Origin: Bacteroidetes bacterium CG12_big_fil_rev_8_21_14_0_65_60_17
GTDB taxonomy: Bacteria > Bacteroidota > Rhodothermia > Rhodothermales > UBA10348
Assembly: GCA_002787815.1 (NCBI GenBank)
Contig: PCUY01000057.1
Span: 1-64,000 of the forward strand
Length of the DNA: 64,000 bases
Direction of reading: 5' to 3'
Part shown: in pieces, positions 9,265 to 18,536 of the stretch
Numbering within the stretch: position 1 is the stretch's first letter
Layout of the letters: each line of letters begins with the position of its first letter
Program-made: the position numbers and the translations under genes
The notes under the pieces: generated by a model
What the model was told of the DNA's origin: nothing
Databases searched by the model: none
Seen by the model: only the letters and a program-made list of their open reading frames with translations

Positions 9265-9480
9265 CTGGTCCCACGTAGGGAATTGGACTACGTGGGCTTA
9301 TGTCATTACCCCGGCATCCCCGTATATGCCGCGTGGCGTAGACTGGCCACTGTAACCGATCGGTTCAACAGGCACAACCTCCCGTTGGACAACGGCACAC
9401 GGTCGGTTCATCACCTCTCAGTGATGATTGGTTCTGGGTGAGTGGCCCGGCCTTCGCAAGAAGGCCGGGCCACTTTTTTT
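9265..9480 (+). ncRNA. Candidate structured small RNA ending in a terminator
   Basis: The only gene-free stretch over 300 bp (9084-9512) carries consecutive inverted repeats: 9271-9278 with 9290-9297 (8 bp), 9312-9317 with 9326-9331 (6 bp), 9333-9337 with 9346-9350 (5 bp), the palindrome ACCGATCGGT at 9355-9364, 9382-9386 with 9391-9395 (5 bp), 9408-9414 with 9421-9427 (7 bp), then a strong terminator oriented for the plus strand. Both flanking genes are on the minus strand, so the terminator has no plus-strand gene to serve, which argues for an independent transcript. No convincing promoter was found near 9230-9265, and it does not match the 4.5S, 6S, tmRNA or RNase P signatures I know. The 5' end is a guess. 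Confidence 0.45.
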
Positions 9481-9481
9481 G
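9442..9481 (+). terminator. Rho-independent terminator, plus strand
   Basis: A perfect 13-bp GC-rich stem (9442-9454 with 9461-9473), a 6-nt loop, and a run of T from 9474. The T run follows the hairpin only on the plus strand; in the other direction the hairpin is followed by TCACCC, so it is not a good terminator for the amidase gene ending at 9513. Confidence 0.85.
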
Positions 9482-9512
9482 TGGACATGGCATGCGGGAA
9501 CGAAAGCCGTCT

Positions 9513-11156
9513 CTATCTCACGATGAGCTGGTGTGTTTTGTCAAACACCGTCCCGGAGAAGCCCTCGACCGTCATGCGATAGAAATAGACGCCACCAGGC
9601 AGATCATCAACCTGTAGGGATGTCGTGTGCCAGGACCCTCCATCCAGGAACCGGTCCTGAAGAAGACGGACCTCCCTTCCCGTGGCATCGTACAGGTGAA
9701 TGCGAACGAAGCCATCGTGGGGGGTATAGTAACGGAATGTCGAAGCACCGGTGGTTGGATTGGGCCACGCGTCGGTCAACGTAAATCTCAGCGGTGTATC
9801 GACGTTGACTATGGTGCTGGCCAACTCCTGGCGCCGCCCGTCAGTGGAGAGGCCAACGATCGTATATGCAATTTCCACATCGGCAGGAGCCATTGCGTCG
9901 ACGTACGTTCCACTTGTCGGATCCAGTTCGGCAACTATGGTAGTCGAACGCCCTATACTCCGCTCAATCAGTATGGATGAGAGCGAACCGGTATCCAGTA
10001 CGTCCCAGGACAAGTGCACACTTCCTTCCTTCACGTCTGCCGTTGTGATAGCGGCCGACCCGATGGGAGCATTTCCGTTGATGAGCAACTCAGTCACGTC
10101 GGCCCGTACCTGCGGCAGCAGGACATAATTATTATCACCCGGGCAGGCTGTTGGTGAGAAATCCCTGTGCCCGCGAATGAGTTCAGGTTCGATTTCATAG
10201 CGTTCGCTCAGGAATGCGAATAGCGTGACGTACGTCTGCAGCGCTTCAGGTGTGATCTGCTCTGAACACTGTGAGCCGTCCGGTGGATGATAGCAGCCCA
10301 GAATGGAAACTCCGATGTTTCCTGTATTGACACCGCCCACATGGGCGCCAAGCGCCAGGGCCGGAACCTGGTCAAGAGATGTTGATCCATCGAGGAATGG
10401 CCGTCCCTGGTAAAGACGACCTCCGCGATCAATCAGGAACTGGTACCCGATGTCACTCCAACCCCGGCCATTCTGATGAAAGTCCTGGATGGCGCGGACG
10501 GCGGCAATACCCTCAGCCCTGGTTGTAGCCGACCACCCAGCCGCATGGTGGAAGGTCATATAGCGAAAGGCACCCGTAGTGAGCGGCGACGGACTTCCGC
10601 CCTTGAAAGCCGCAGCGCCCCAGTCGCTGCGCGTGATGAGCGGGGGCGGAATGATATCACCGGTGGACTTGCCTTTGCGTACCACAAGCCCTTCGGGTGG
10701 ATTGGTGTCGACATCACGTAAACCGTTGAATACACCGGATTCTCGGATCACCGTGACGGCCTGCGACTCTGTCAGGACGCGAATTTCGTAGTGCGACGCA
10801 TTGATCAGATCATCACGGTACAGTCCAGCGAGAAACGTTCCGCCGGAAGGGCTGGCGGTTACATGGGCAGCCTCCCACGAGGTCCAGGATGCACCCTCAT
10901 CCGCAGAAAACCGGATCTCAACATTGATCATATCCGCTGTCGAGCCTATTTCCGCGGCAACTCCGGTGAAGGGTACCTGAACCCGATCCGACTGCCTGGA
11001 GACGGCCTGCATCTTACCGAGGGACGCCGTCGTGACCGGACCAAACGCCACCTCGGCATCGATCATGTCATGGATAATCTGTGCCGATGCGGACGGTACA
11101 GACAGGAGCAGTATGAGAAGTGCTCCGAATGTCGTGATGTTCATTCTGCTGGGCAT
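9513..11156 (-). CDS. T9SS-sorted N-acetylmuramoyl-L-alanine amidase (PGRP/amidase_2 type)
   Basis: A 547-residue secreted protein with a signal peptide ending at SASAQ (about residue 26). Residues 170-345 form an amidase_2/peptidoglycan recognition domain: H203/H204 in MTFHHAAG, Y238 in IGYQFLID, and H330 and C338 in RGHRDFSPTACPG, the expected zinc ligands. It should cleave the amide between N-acetylmuramic acid and L-alanine. The last ~90 residues (PNPTTGASTFRYY...GGVYFYRMTVEG) are a T9SS type A sorting domain, so it is probably exported across the outer membrane and anchored or released there. It is last in a four-gene minus-strand operon, 11 bp after the PorV-like gene. ATG 11156 or the in-frame ATG 11144 could be the start. 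The cell-surface location suggests that it acts on foreign or shed peptidoglycan. Confidence 0.85.
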   Translation of the reverse strand: MPSRMNITTFGALLILLLSVPSASAQIIHDMIDAEVAFGPVTTASLGKMQAVSRQSDRVQVPFTGVAAEIGSTADMINVEIRFSADEGASWTSWEAAHVTASPSGGTFLAGLYRDDLINASHYEIRVLTESQAVTVIRESGVFNGLRDVDTNPPEGLVVRKGKSTGDIIPPPLITRSDWGAAAFKGGSPSPLTTGAFRYMTFHHAAGWSATTRAEGIAAVRAIQDFHQNGRGWSDIGYQFLIDRGGRLYQGRPFLDGSTSLDQVPALALGAHVGGVNTGNIGVSILGCYHPPDGSQCSEQITPEALQTYVTLFAFLSERYEIEPELIRGHRDFSPTACPGDNNYVLLPQVRADVTELLINGNAPIGSAAITTADVKEGSVHLSWDVLDTGSLSSILIERSIGRSTTIVAELDPTSGTYVDAMAPADVEIAYTIVGLSTDGRRQELASTIVNVDTPLRFTLTDAWPNPTTGASTFRYYTPHDGFVRIHLYDATGREVRLLQDRFLDGGSWHTTSLQVDDLPGGVYFYRMTVEGFSGTVFDKTHQLIVR

Positions 11157-11167
11157 GGAGGAAATGA

Positions 11168-12229
11168 TCAGAATTGCAGATTGAACGTGTACCAGTGGGT
11201 CTGTTCCAATCGACCGAAATCGGCGTAAGCATAATCGAAACGGGCGCGGATACTGCTGTCAATACGCAGATTGAGGCCGCCGCCGAACGTAAGCCCTTGC
11301 TCTCCATCCGTTTCAAACAGATTTCGATATCCAGCGCGAAGTGAGATCAGGTCCCGGAAAATAAACTCGGAACCCAGGTTCATATACTCACTGTTGTCGT
11401 TCGGGTGGGCCGCATCCACGAGTGCCACGACCCTGTAGTCGGCGTTCCGAACGGCATCCCATGCCAGCCCCACACGAAACAGAAGGGGGAGCGTAAACTC
11501 TTCGGCCAGAAATTCGGCATTGACGATTTCAACATTTCCCTGCTGGTCCGGGGCTGGATCCGAACTGAACAGAATGTCGCGTCCGGACATCTGCATGCGT
11601 GGTCCGAAATTGGCCATGGATGCGCCCAGTCGCAGCCGCTCATATGGCGTTGTAAAGAGCACACCGATATCGAGGGCAGTAGCGGTGGCGGTGGAATGCC
11701 AGATTTTCTCACGGATGTACTTGACTGTGCCACCGATGGAAAATCGATCGGTCAGGGCCCTGCCATAGGTGAGTTGTATCGCATAATCCTGTTTCTTGAA
11801 CAACTCGCCTGTGCCAAGGGGTTCTTCGACCGTTCGGACAGCCATGTCTCCCGAATCCAGAAACAGCAGGGAGGCCGCAACGGTGCCCATGGCACCCAGA
11901 TCAATGCCAAAAGCGGCGTAATTGTAATCAATGTCTGCCAGATACTGCGTGTGGGAGAGTTGCAACGCCGAGCCGTTCATGCGAGCGAGCCCCGCGGGAT
12001 TCCAGTAGAGTGCAGAAAGGTCGCTTGCCTCGGCGACGAAAGTGCCTCCAAGGGAGATGGCCCTTGCACCTACACCCAGCTTGAGGAATTGAGCGGCGGT
12101 TGTACCGACCTTTGTGATCGTATCGGTCTCACCGTTCTCGAGCGTGTTCTGAGCTTTGGCAGGCATCGAGCAGGCCAGAAGGACGCCGAACAGCACGGAG
12201 CGAGTAATGGTTTGCCTCATGATAGTCAT
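11168..12229 (-). CDS. PorV/PorQ-family outer membrane protein
   Basis: 353 residues with a signal peptide (to about 27, PAKAQ). The segment QFLKLGVGARAISLGGTFVA...SALYWNPAGLARM is the hallmark of the PorV/PorQ (UPF0164) family, beta-barrel proteins related to FadL. The C terminus ends in aromatic beta-strand residues (YTFNLQF). In T9SS, PorV is the outer membrane shuttle that brings cargo from the translocon to the attachment complex. This paralogue sits between two T9SS-sorted cargo genes, so a cargo-specific shuttle role is a reasonable inference. Its start overlaps the preceding stop by 1 bp (TAATG), so translation is likely coupled. It could also be a structural barrel without a shuttle role. 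Confidence 0.85.
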   Translation of the reverse strand: MTIMRQTITRSVLFGVLLACSMPAKAQNTLENGETDTITKVGTTAAQFLKLGVGARAISLGGTFVAEASDLSALYWNPAGLARMNGSALQLSHTQYLADIDYNYAAFGIDLGAMGTVAASLLFLDSGDMAVRTVEEPLGTGELFKKQDYAIQLTYGRALTDRFSIGGTVKYIREKIWHSTATATALDIGVLFTTPYERLRLGASMANFGPRMQMSGRDILFSSDPAPDQQGNVEIVNAEFLAEEFTLPLLFRVGLAWDAVRNADYRVVALVDAAHPNDNSEYMNLGSEFIFRDLISLRAGYRNLFETDGEQGLTFGGGLNLRIDSSIRARFDYAYADFGRLEQTHWYTFNLQF

Positions 12230-15200
12230 TATTTGATGACGGCAAATTTTCCAACGTACGATCCACCATCCCAGTCAACGTGGAAGATGTACAGGCCGTA
12301 TGCGATGTTCATGTTGTCTTTGGTTCGAAGGTCCCAGAATTGTTTGCCATCGTCGACCGGTGAGTCGCGCTTAATGGTATCCACGAGTTCACCGGACAGC
12401 GTATATATCCTGATCGTGGCCTTGGCCGGGACATTCGCGAAGTACAATCGCCTGTCGCCCCGGGCGGAGCGCGAGACCGGGTTGGTCGGCTCTATGGTAT
12501 TGGTCATGACGTACGGATTGGGCACAGCATAAATACACTCACCCCGGTCATCATCACAATTGAAGACATTCTCACGGGATATCTCCACGTCGTCACGGGC
12601 CCCGATTGTGCGGAAGGTAAAGGAGTCATTGTCCCGGAACGGCTTCTCGGTACGGACAAAAAAGATGTCGCCATCGCCGGGAATTTCATCCACATCATCG
12701 AACGCAACCTGCCACGTCGCTGTCAGCGTTCCGTCTACATTTTCCAGAAAAATAATAGGTTCGTTGACATCCCACGTTCCATTCCGGTTGATGTCAGGCG
12801 TGAATACGTCAAGCTCCGTGTTGGCCTGTGTCAGGTTCACGACACGAAAGGGAATGGGGAGATTGTTGCTGAAGCTGGTTCCGATGTCGGAATTCGAGAA
12901 CGTGATTTCGTAGTCGGCGGGCTGCGGAATTCGTCCAGGACCTGAAGTGGCCACCCGAACCTGGAATGGAATATTGGCGCCTCCCAAGCTCCAACCGGTT
13001 TGATCGTCGTCAACGCTCAGTTCCACATCCTGTACGAAGAGGTGCAGGCCATCGAATACCGGATTGCCTTCTTCGCGGTTCAGAAGGTGACTGTAGGCAA
13101 TCGGACGGTGCGTAAATGTTGCCGTCAGCGAATCGCCATCGGACACCTGACCTTCCAGGACGAGTACGCTGCCACTCGCCTCGATCAACTCGTAGTCTAC
13201 GTCCTTGACGAGTTGCGTGCCATTGGCCGTTCGAAGCACGAATGAATCAGCGTTGATATTGCGAGCGCCGAGTGAGGACGTTTTACCCGTCAGTGCACGG
13301 ATGCTCACCGTTCGCGTATTCTGGTCGGTTACCGAGTAGACGGTGCTCCCGTCCCGGACATCAAAATCAATTCGGTACGTGCCGTCTGAGGGGACTGCCA
13401 TTGGATCGAGGATCCTGATATCAATTTCTCCTGTGCCGTGTCCTGTTTCGTGCTGGATGCCACCCGCCTCAATGATGGACGGGGGAAGAAATCCGGCCGT
13501 TACAGGCCTTGGTATTACACTCACCGTATTGACGTCAAAAATAAAGGACTCATCGACCGGGTTGAATGTGACCGTTTTGGAAGTTTCGCTCGGCGGTATG
13601 CCATCTGGACTGTCGATATCGCCTGAAAACCCTCTGTCATAGGCCGTGACCGCGTAGTAATACGTCTGTCCGTTCACGACACGGTTCGAGTCGACAAAAG
13701 TATGGAAGAGTCCGGTGTCGCTACCCAGGTTGAATGACACGCCACGACCGGGGAACGGAATGGCCGATGGACCTGAAAGACCATTGTCCAGGTCAAACTT
13801 GGCTTCAACACCATTCGTTGTCGTAAGCGGTTGGAAAAGGAAGGCCGAACCATTGATATCCGTGATTTTTTGCTGGTCACTGAAGGATGGATCCGTCGAG
13901 CGGTAAATGGCATATCCCTCGAAATCCTTGTCCCGTGAGAGCGGGTCCACCGAGTCTTCCGCTACGGCATCCCAGTAGAGTGACACCTTGCGGTCGCCCG
14001 GGACAGCTCTGAGGTTGGGTTTTGCGGGGGGCCGTGCGAAACGATAGCCAACATCGAAAATCTGTTGAGCTGTTTCAGCATTGAGGCGAAGGTCGTTGAG
14101 AGATTCTCCCAGTACGAGGGCAATGGAGAAACGCTTCGTTTCACCCGCGCGCAGCGGGAAGTAGCCTGACCCGTAGATGAAGACGTTGTCACCTGGCTCT
14201 TCCGGAATCTCACTGAAGTTACCGGGCTCAACAAATTGCCAGACCCGCTCATCATTACTGATACGGTTGCCGGCAAAAGGTGGGGAAGCGAACGAGGTAA
14301 GGCCAATCATGTCAGACTCGTCGATATCAGTAAACTCGAAATTCGGTTCACCCGGCTTAGTGATATCGAACAGGTCGCCCGCAGTTGGAATGCCGTCACC
14401 CTCACCCTCATCTCCAGTACCGGGAATGCCGTCTATACCCACATCGTCCGTTTCGGGGTCCCAGTCATTGTCATTGTCGATGCCATCGGTCCAGGACTCA
14501 TCGATCATTCCATCGCCATCGTTGTCAATACCATCACCCTCAAATCGCTGTCCATTGATGATTTCCGTTCCGAGACCCGGGCTTTCAAGAAATTTGTAGC
14601 CAAAGAAACCCGGTACCCGCCCGGGAATATCTGAACGTCCATCGGCATCGAACGCAAATACCATATTCAGATTTGGATCGAAAAAAGCCAGATCGTCCGG
14701 CCAGTCGCCTGGGCCGCCGATGTGCGGGTCACCCCACATACCGAAGACAACCTTGTCAAGATCTTTTTCCGACTTGTTGGTGATCTTGTAAACCATGAAG
14801 ATGGTGTCCTCTGCCAGGGGATTTGCCCATTGGTACAGTCGGACCTCCACTTCCAGGCCAAGACCACGCTTTGTGGAATCCGACGGAAACGGGTAGTACT
14901 TGAATTCCCTGTTGCTGTAGTCATTCATGAAGTAGAGTGCTTCCTTGTCTGCATTGGAAGCACCTTGCTGCAGGGCTCCGGGCCACACGAACTCCTTCAG
15001 GTTTTCGTTGAACCAGTCGTCCGGCCAGGAGTCAGGCTTGCCATCGAGGTCCTTGTCTTCAGCATCGGACACGGGAATCAGGGGAGAGTCTGGATTGACG
15101 ACATTGAGTCCGTCAAAATTTCCAACGGGTTCAGCGCACGGAATGGGTTGCCAGCCCCAATGCTCCGTTCCATCGGGGCTCACTTCACCACCATTGGAGA

Positions 15201-15657
15201 CCAGTCCATCGGAGATGATATGCATGACATAAACCTGGTCGCCGTTCTCGTCGAATACGGGCTGCCCGTTGTCATCTATCAGCGGTACCGATTTGGGATC
15301 TCTGATATCGTTATCGTCAATGATCTCGGCTCCGACAAACGGACCGAATTCGAATCCGTAGCCGAGACCATTCCACACGATGTCCGTGATGGTATTGCCG
15401 GGCGAACTGATGGAACCAAAATTCAGTACTTGGGTCGTGATCCGGTTGCCGTTCAGGATGACATCCCGCCTTGTGGCAAAAGCTTCTTCCTGGCACTCCG
15501 AGACAGCCCGTGCACCGCCCTTGCTGACCTGCTGATTGATCCAGGTACGGAGGTCGCTATACGACTGCCCGCGGGTTCTTTCCTGTCCCGAAGCGGGAGA
15601 GGAAAGAAGGGTGATTGCAAGGATGAGCCCGAAAAATCGAAGATGGAGACGTGTCAT
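12229..15657 (-). CDS. Large T9SS-sorted surface protein with FnIII and calcium-repeat segments
   Basis: 1142 residues, signal peptide to about residue 24 (SPASGQ). No enzymatic motif was found. Visible parts: an acidic D-x-D-x-D-G region around residues 390-440 (DGIDNDGDGMIDESW), like calcium-binding thrombospondin-3 repeats; a fibronectin type III-like domain (PNLRAVPGDRKVSLYWDAV); and a C-terminal T9SS/FlgD-like domain (YAVPNPYVMT ... ATIRIYTLSGELVDTI ... GLYIFHVDW). Sequences like this accompany TonB receptors and PorV-like proteins in Rhodothermota genomes as unnamed proteins. It follows the TonB receptor by 23 bp and abuts the PorV-like gene. A surface substrate-binding or adhesive role is an inference from architecture and context only. 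Confidence 0.8.
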   Translation of the reverse strand: MTRLHLRFFGLILAITLLSSPASGQERTRGQSYSDLRTWINQQVSKGGARAVSECQEEAFATRRDVILNGNRITTQVLNFGSISSPGNTITDIVWNGLGYGFEFGPFVGAEIIDDNDIRDPKSVPLIDDNGQPVFDENGDQVYVMHIISDGLVSNGGEVSPDGTEHWGWQPIPCAEPVGNFDGLNVVNPDSPLIPVSDAEDKDLDGKPDSWPDDWFNENLKEFVWPGALQQGASNADKEALYFMNDYSNREFKYYPFPSDSTKRGLGLEVEVRLYQWANPLAEDTIFMVYKITNKSEKDLDKVVFGMWGDPHIGGPGDWPDDLAFFDPNLNMVFAFDADGRSDIPGRVPGFFGYKFLESPGLGTEIINGQRFEGDGIDNDGDGMIDESWTDGIDNDNDWDPETDDVGIDGIPGTGDEGEGDGIPTAGDLFDITKPGEPNFEFTDIDESDMIGLTSFASPPFAGNRISNDERVWQFVEPGNFSEIPEEPGDNVFIYGSGYFPLRAGETKRFSIALVLGESLNDLRLNAETAQQIFDVGYRFARPPAKPNLRAVPGDRKVSLYWDAVAEDSVDPLSRDKDFEGYAIYRSTDPSFSDQQKITDINGSAFLFQPLTTTNGVEAKFDLDNGLSGPSAIPFPGRGVSFNLGSDTGLFHTFVDSNRVVNGQTYYYAVTAYDRGFSGDIDSPDGIPPSETSKTVTFNPVDESFIFDVNTVSVIPRPVTAGFLPPSIIEAGGIQHETGHGTGEIDIRILDPMAVPSDGTYRIDFDVRDGSTVYSVTDQNTRTVSIRALTGKTSSLGARNINADSFVLRTANGTQLVKDVDYELIEASGSVLVLEGQVSDGDSLTATFTHRPIAYSHLLNREEGNPVFDGLHLFVQDVELSVDDDQTGWSLGGANIPFQVRVATSGPGRIPQPADYEITFSNSDIGTSFSNNLPIPFRVVNLTQANTELDVFTPDINRNGTWDVNEPIIFLENVDGTLTATWQVAFDDVDEIPGDGDIFFVRTEKPFRDNDSFTFRTIGARDDVEISRENVFNCDDDRGECIYAVPNPYVMTNTIEPTNPVSRSARGDRRLYFANVPAKATIRIYTLSGELVDTIKRDSPVDDGKQFWDLRTKDNMNIAYGLYIFHVDWDGGSYVGKFAVIK

Positions 15658-15680
15658 GTGATGACGTGGGTGTCGCAGTA

Positions 15681-18440
15681 TTAAAAATTAAGCGTGGCGC
15701 CGACGCGTATTTCACGGGGGGCAGAGAAGAAGTTCGGTCTGGTCTCGTACTCTTCAAGCGACTGGATGCCGGGAAGTCCACGTTGGACCGCACCCTCCCA
15801 AGCCGCGAATACCCCCCGCTGTTTCGACAGTGAGCGCGTGGCACGCCCGGTGTCCGAGAACACGAAGTTTTCATTCAGGCGATCCAGCACATTGAATATG
15901 CGTGCGAACACGCGCAGATTTGCCCGGTCGTTGAGGTGTACCGTGCGATGCATCTGCATATCGAGTTTTGTGGTGGTCGGTTTTCGGTCCTGGTTGGGTA
16001 ACTGGTCGATTTTCTGGTCAATCAGTAGCGGTGTATACGGATAGCCGGATGCAAGCTGACCAATGAATGAAACACCCCACGCCCGTCCAGGAGAAATGGT
16101 TACCGTGCCAGAGAGAATATGACGCTGGTCAAAGTCCAATGGAATGAGTTCGAATTCAGTCTCCTTGCCGGAAAGTGAATTGAAGAAAAAGGCATTGGCA
16201 TCGTCATTGTTGCCCTCGGCAACCTGGAACGTATAGTCAAGTGTGGCTGCGAGATATCCTCCCGGTGAACGCCGCTTGGTGAGGGCCAGCGTGAATCCTT
16301 TCACGTTGGCATAATCCCGGTTCTGAAAAATAGCGAACTGGTCTTCACCGGAAATGGTCGAAAATCTGATGTTCTGCAGGGCCAGATAATCCCGGATATC
16401 CTTGAAGAACCCCGTGGCATTGAAGGCCACGGTTTCCGTGAGTTGCTGCTGTAGGCCGATCTCATATTGAACAGAGCGTTCGGGCCGAAGGTTGGTATTG
16501 CCGAATGTAGGTGCTGTGCCTACCGGAAATTCAAATTCCGGGTTCACATACATATTCCGAAGGCGCGGCATCTGGGCAAAGTGACCGTAGGAGAAATGTA
16601 TGATGCCGCGGTTCGTAATGGGGAAGGATACGCCAAGGCGAGGCATGAGGATGTTGACGACGTCGGCTTCCTGGAGTTCACTGTTGCGACGCTGGGGGTC
16701 GAGCAGGTTCGGGATGAACAAGCCGTGCGGGTTGAAACGCTCGTAGCGCAGACCGGCGTTGATAATGAAGTCGTCGAATTCGAGCTTGTCCTGTGCGTAA
16801 GCGCTGATCTGCACGACCTTCTGGTCCTCGTAGTAGTCGTGGGCAGGAGTAGTCACGTCCGGTACCGTGGGTTCCAGGTACTGGTCACCGTCGAAGAGCA
16901 CGACCATATTGCGTCGATCCAGATAATGGAGGTTGTACTCGAAACCGGCCTTCGCCTCGTGAATTGCTCCGATTTGATGCGTATAGTCTGTTTTCAGACG
17001 GTATGAGTCCGAACGCTCGAGGACGCGTCCCTTCTGGTTGCCACCCATGAGGAAGTTGTTGCCCGGAAACCCGACGATGGCCCCGGTCGACACGTACCGG
17101 GGGTCGTTCGGGTCATCGTACAGGTAATTTCTGGCCTCATTGCTCGCATACGAAAACCGGACTGTGTAAAAAGACCTGTCGTTGAGTGACTGCGTCCAAG
17201 CCACACCATGGTTCGTACCTGTATCGCGGAAGGTGGAGACACCATCGGGATTAAGTCGATAGGCAAAATTGAAGGGCGTCCGCTTACCACCATCCGAAAT
17301 GAAAGAGTACTCGAGTTTGGTACCCGGCCAGAATTTTGTATTCAGCTTCGCCACGAGATTATGGCCTTTCGACGGATTCATACTGACCGTCTCTCCGGGG
17401 ATGGGTTCGTCCTCCCCATACTCATACCATGGTCTGCCCTGTATTTCGTAATACCAGGCTGGGCCGTCGTAGTCGGGGATGAATTCCCGGATCTGATTGA
17501 TGAGGCCCGGATCTCCATTGAAGTTGGCAGAGTCCGATGGCAGGAACGTACGGCGTCCGTAGATGTGTCCGTCATCGTTGTCGAAACGGCCCGACAGGAA
17601 AAACTTGACGCGCTTGGCGAAGGGAACGGGGCCACTGAATGTACCTTCCAGCGTGTAGACATTGGCACGCAACTCATTGTCGCTGAAGAACACATCGTCG
17701 TGCGTCGTGAAATTGTTGCCACCATATACACTGATGGAGCCCTCCACCTTGTCACCACCCTCTTTTGTGACCAGGTTCACTATTCCAGACATGGCTTTCC
17801 CGTACTCCGCATTGAATGCGCCGGATATGACGGTCATTTCCTGAATGGCATCGGCAGCGACGGATGTAGCCAGACCGTTCGTTTCGAAGGGATTGCCCAC
17901 CGACATGCCGTCGACGAGATAGGCGACTTCGTTGCTTCGACCTCCGCGGATATGGATGGCTCCGCTGGGACCCGTGGTAACACCTGCCTGCGTCGTGAGC
18001 ACGCCGAAAAAGCCCTCGACGGGCAATGCTTCTATCTCTTCGGCATTGGTCGACGTTTTTGAGGATGTCAGATCCTTCTGAACAAGGGGACGCTCTGCCT
18101 GGACGACGATTTCTTCTCCACCAATGACTTCCTCAGAGAGCGCAACGTCGTAGCGGGTTGTCTGACCCGTCGTTACACGCAGGCCGGTTACCTGTTGGGC
18201 AGCGAATCCGATATAGGAGAAGCGCAGCGAATACTCACCCGGCCTCAGGTTCAGCAATACGAAGTTACCGTCAGAATCGGTGACCGTACCCTGTGTGGTT
18301 CCCTCAATTATCACATTGACACCAATGAGTGCTTCCCTTGTGGCTGCATCCGTAATCTTACCCGCAATCTTCCCTTGGCCCGCGGCCATATGGATACCAA
18401 GGAAACAGCTCAGAATGAGCAGAATACCCGCTTTGTACAT
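15681..18440 (-). CDS. TonB-dependent receptor with carboxypeptidase-regulatory N-terminal domain
   Basis: 919 residues. Signal peptide 1-22, then a CarboxypepD_reg-like beta-sandwich (KIAGKITDAATREALIGVNV...SYIGFAAQQVTG), a plug domain (about 125-235, with VDGMSVGNPF and AFNAEYGKAMSGIVNLVTK), and a large beta-barrel ending in ATLNF with a terminal phenylalanine. It should import a bulky substrate across the outer membrane using TonB-ExbBD energy; the substrate cannot be read from sequence, and no SusD homologue follows it. It is first in the operon that continues with the large T9SS protein, PorV-like protein and amidase, so receptor and surface proteins are probably made together. Confidence 0.9.
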   Translation of the reverse strand: MYKAGILLILSCFLGIHMAAGQGKIAGKITDAATREALIGVNVIIEGTTQGTVTDSDGNFVLLNLRPGEYSLRFSYIGFAAQQVTGLRVTTGQTTRYDVALSEEVIGGEEIVVQAERPLVQKDLTSSKTSTNAEEIEALPVEGFFGVLTTQAGVTTGPSGAIHIRGGRSNEVAYLVDGMSVGNPFETNGLATSVAADAIQEMTVISGAFNAEYGKAMSGIVNLVTKEGGDKVEGSISVYGGNNFTTHDDVFFSDNELRANVYTLEGTFSGPVPFAKRVKFFLSGRFDNDDGHIYGRRTFLPSDSANFNGDPGLINQIREFIPDYDGPAWYYEIQGRPWYEYGEDEPIPGETVSMNPSKGHNLVAKLNTKFWPGTKLEYSFISDGGKRTPFNFAYRLNPDGVSTFRDTGTNHGVAWTQSLNDRSFYTVRFSYASNEARNYLYDDPNDPRYVSTGAIVGFPGNNFLMGGNQKGRVLERSDSYRLKTDYTHQIGAIHEAKAGFEYNLHYLDRRNMVVLFDGDQYLEPTVPDVTTPAHDYYEDQKVVQISAYAQDKLEFDDFIINAGLRYERFNPHGLFIPNLLDPQRRNSELQEADVVNILMPRLGVSFPITNRGIIHFSYGHFAQMPRLRNMYVNPEFEFPVGTAPTFGNTNLRPERSVQYEIGLQQQLTETVAFNATGFFKDIRDYLALQNIRFSTISGEDQFAIFQNRDYANVKGFTLALTKRRSPGGYLAATLDYTFQVAEGNNDDANAFFFNSLSGKETEFELIPLDFDQRHILSGTVTISPGRAWGVSFIGQLASGYPYTPLLIDQKIDQLPNQDRKPTTTKLDMQMHRTVHLNDRANLRVFARIFNVLDRLNENFVFSDTGRATRSLSKQRGVFAAWEGAVQRGLPGIQSLEEYETRPNFFSAPREIRVGATLNF

Positions 18441-18479
18441 GATCTCTGAAAGGGTGTGTGAGAAATCTGCTGCACCGGT

Positions 18480-18516
18480 GAAAAAAATGGGGAGGCCCCT
18501 CGCGAGGCCTCCCCAA
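18480..18516 (-). terminator. Rho-independent terminator, minus strand
   Basis: A 9-bp stem (18489-18497 with 18506-18514, GGGGAGGCC/GGCCTCCCC) is followed on the minus strand by A and then T7 (18481-18487). It lies 23 bp past the stop of the FG-GAP protein gene and separates that unit from the TonB receptor operon downstream. Confidence 0.85.
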
Positions 18517-18536
18517 AGATAACACTTCGGGGCGCT

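Noticed and set aside
11405-12532. Plus-strand open frame across the PorV-like gene
   Set aside because: Antisense to the PorV/PorQ family protein and the end of the large T9SS gene.
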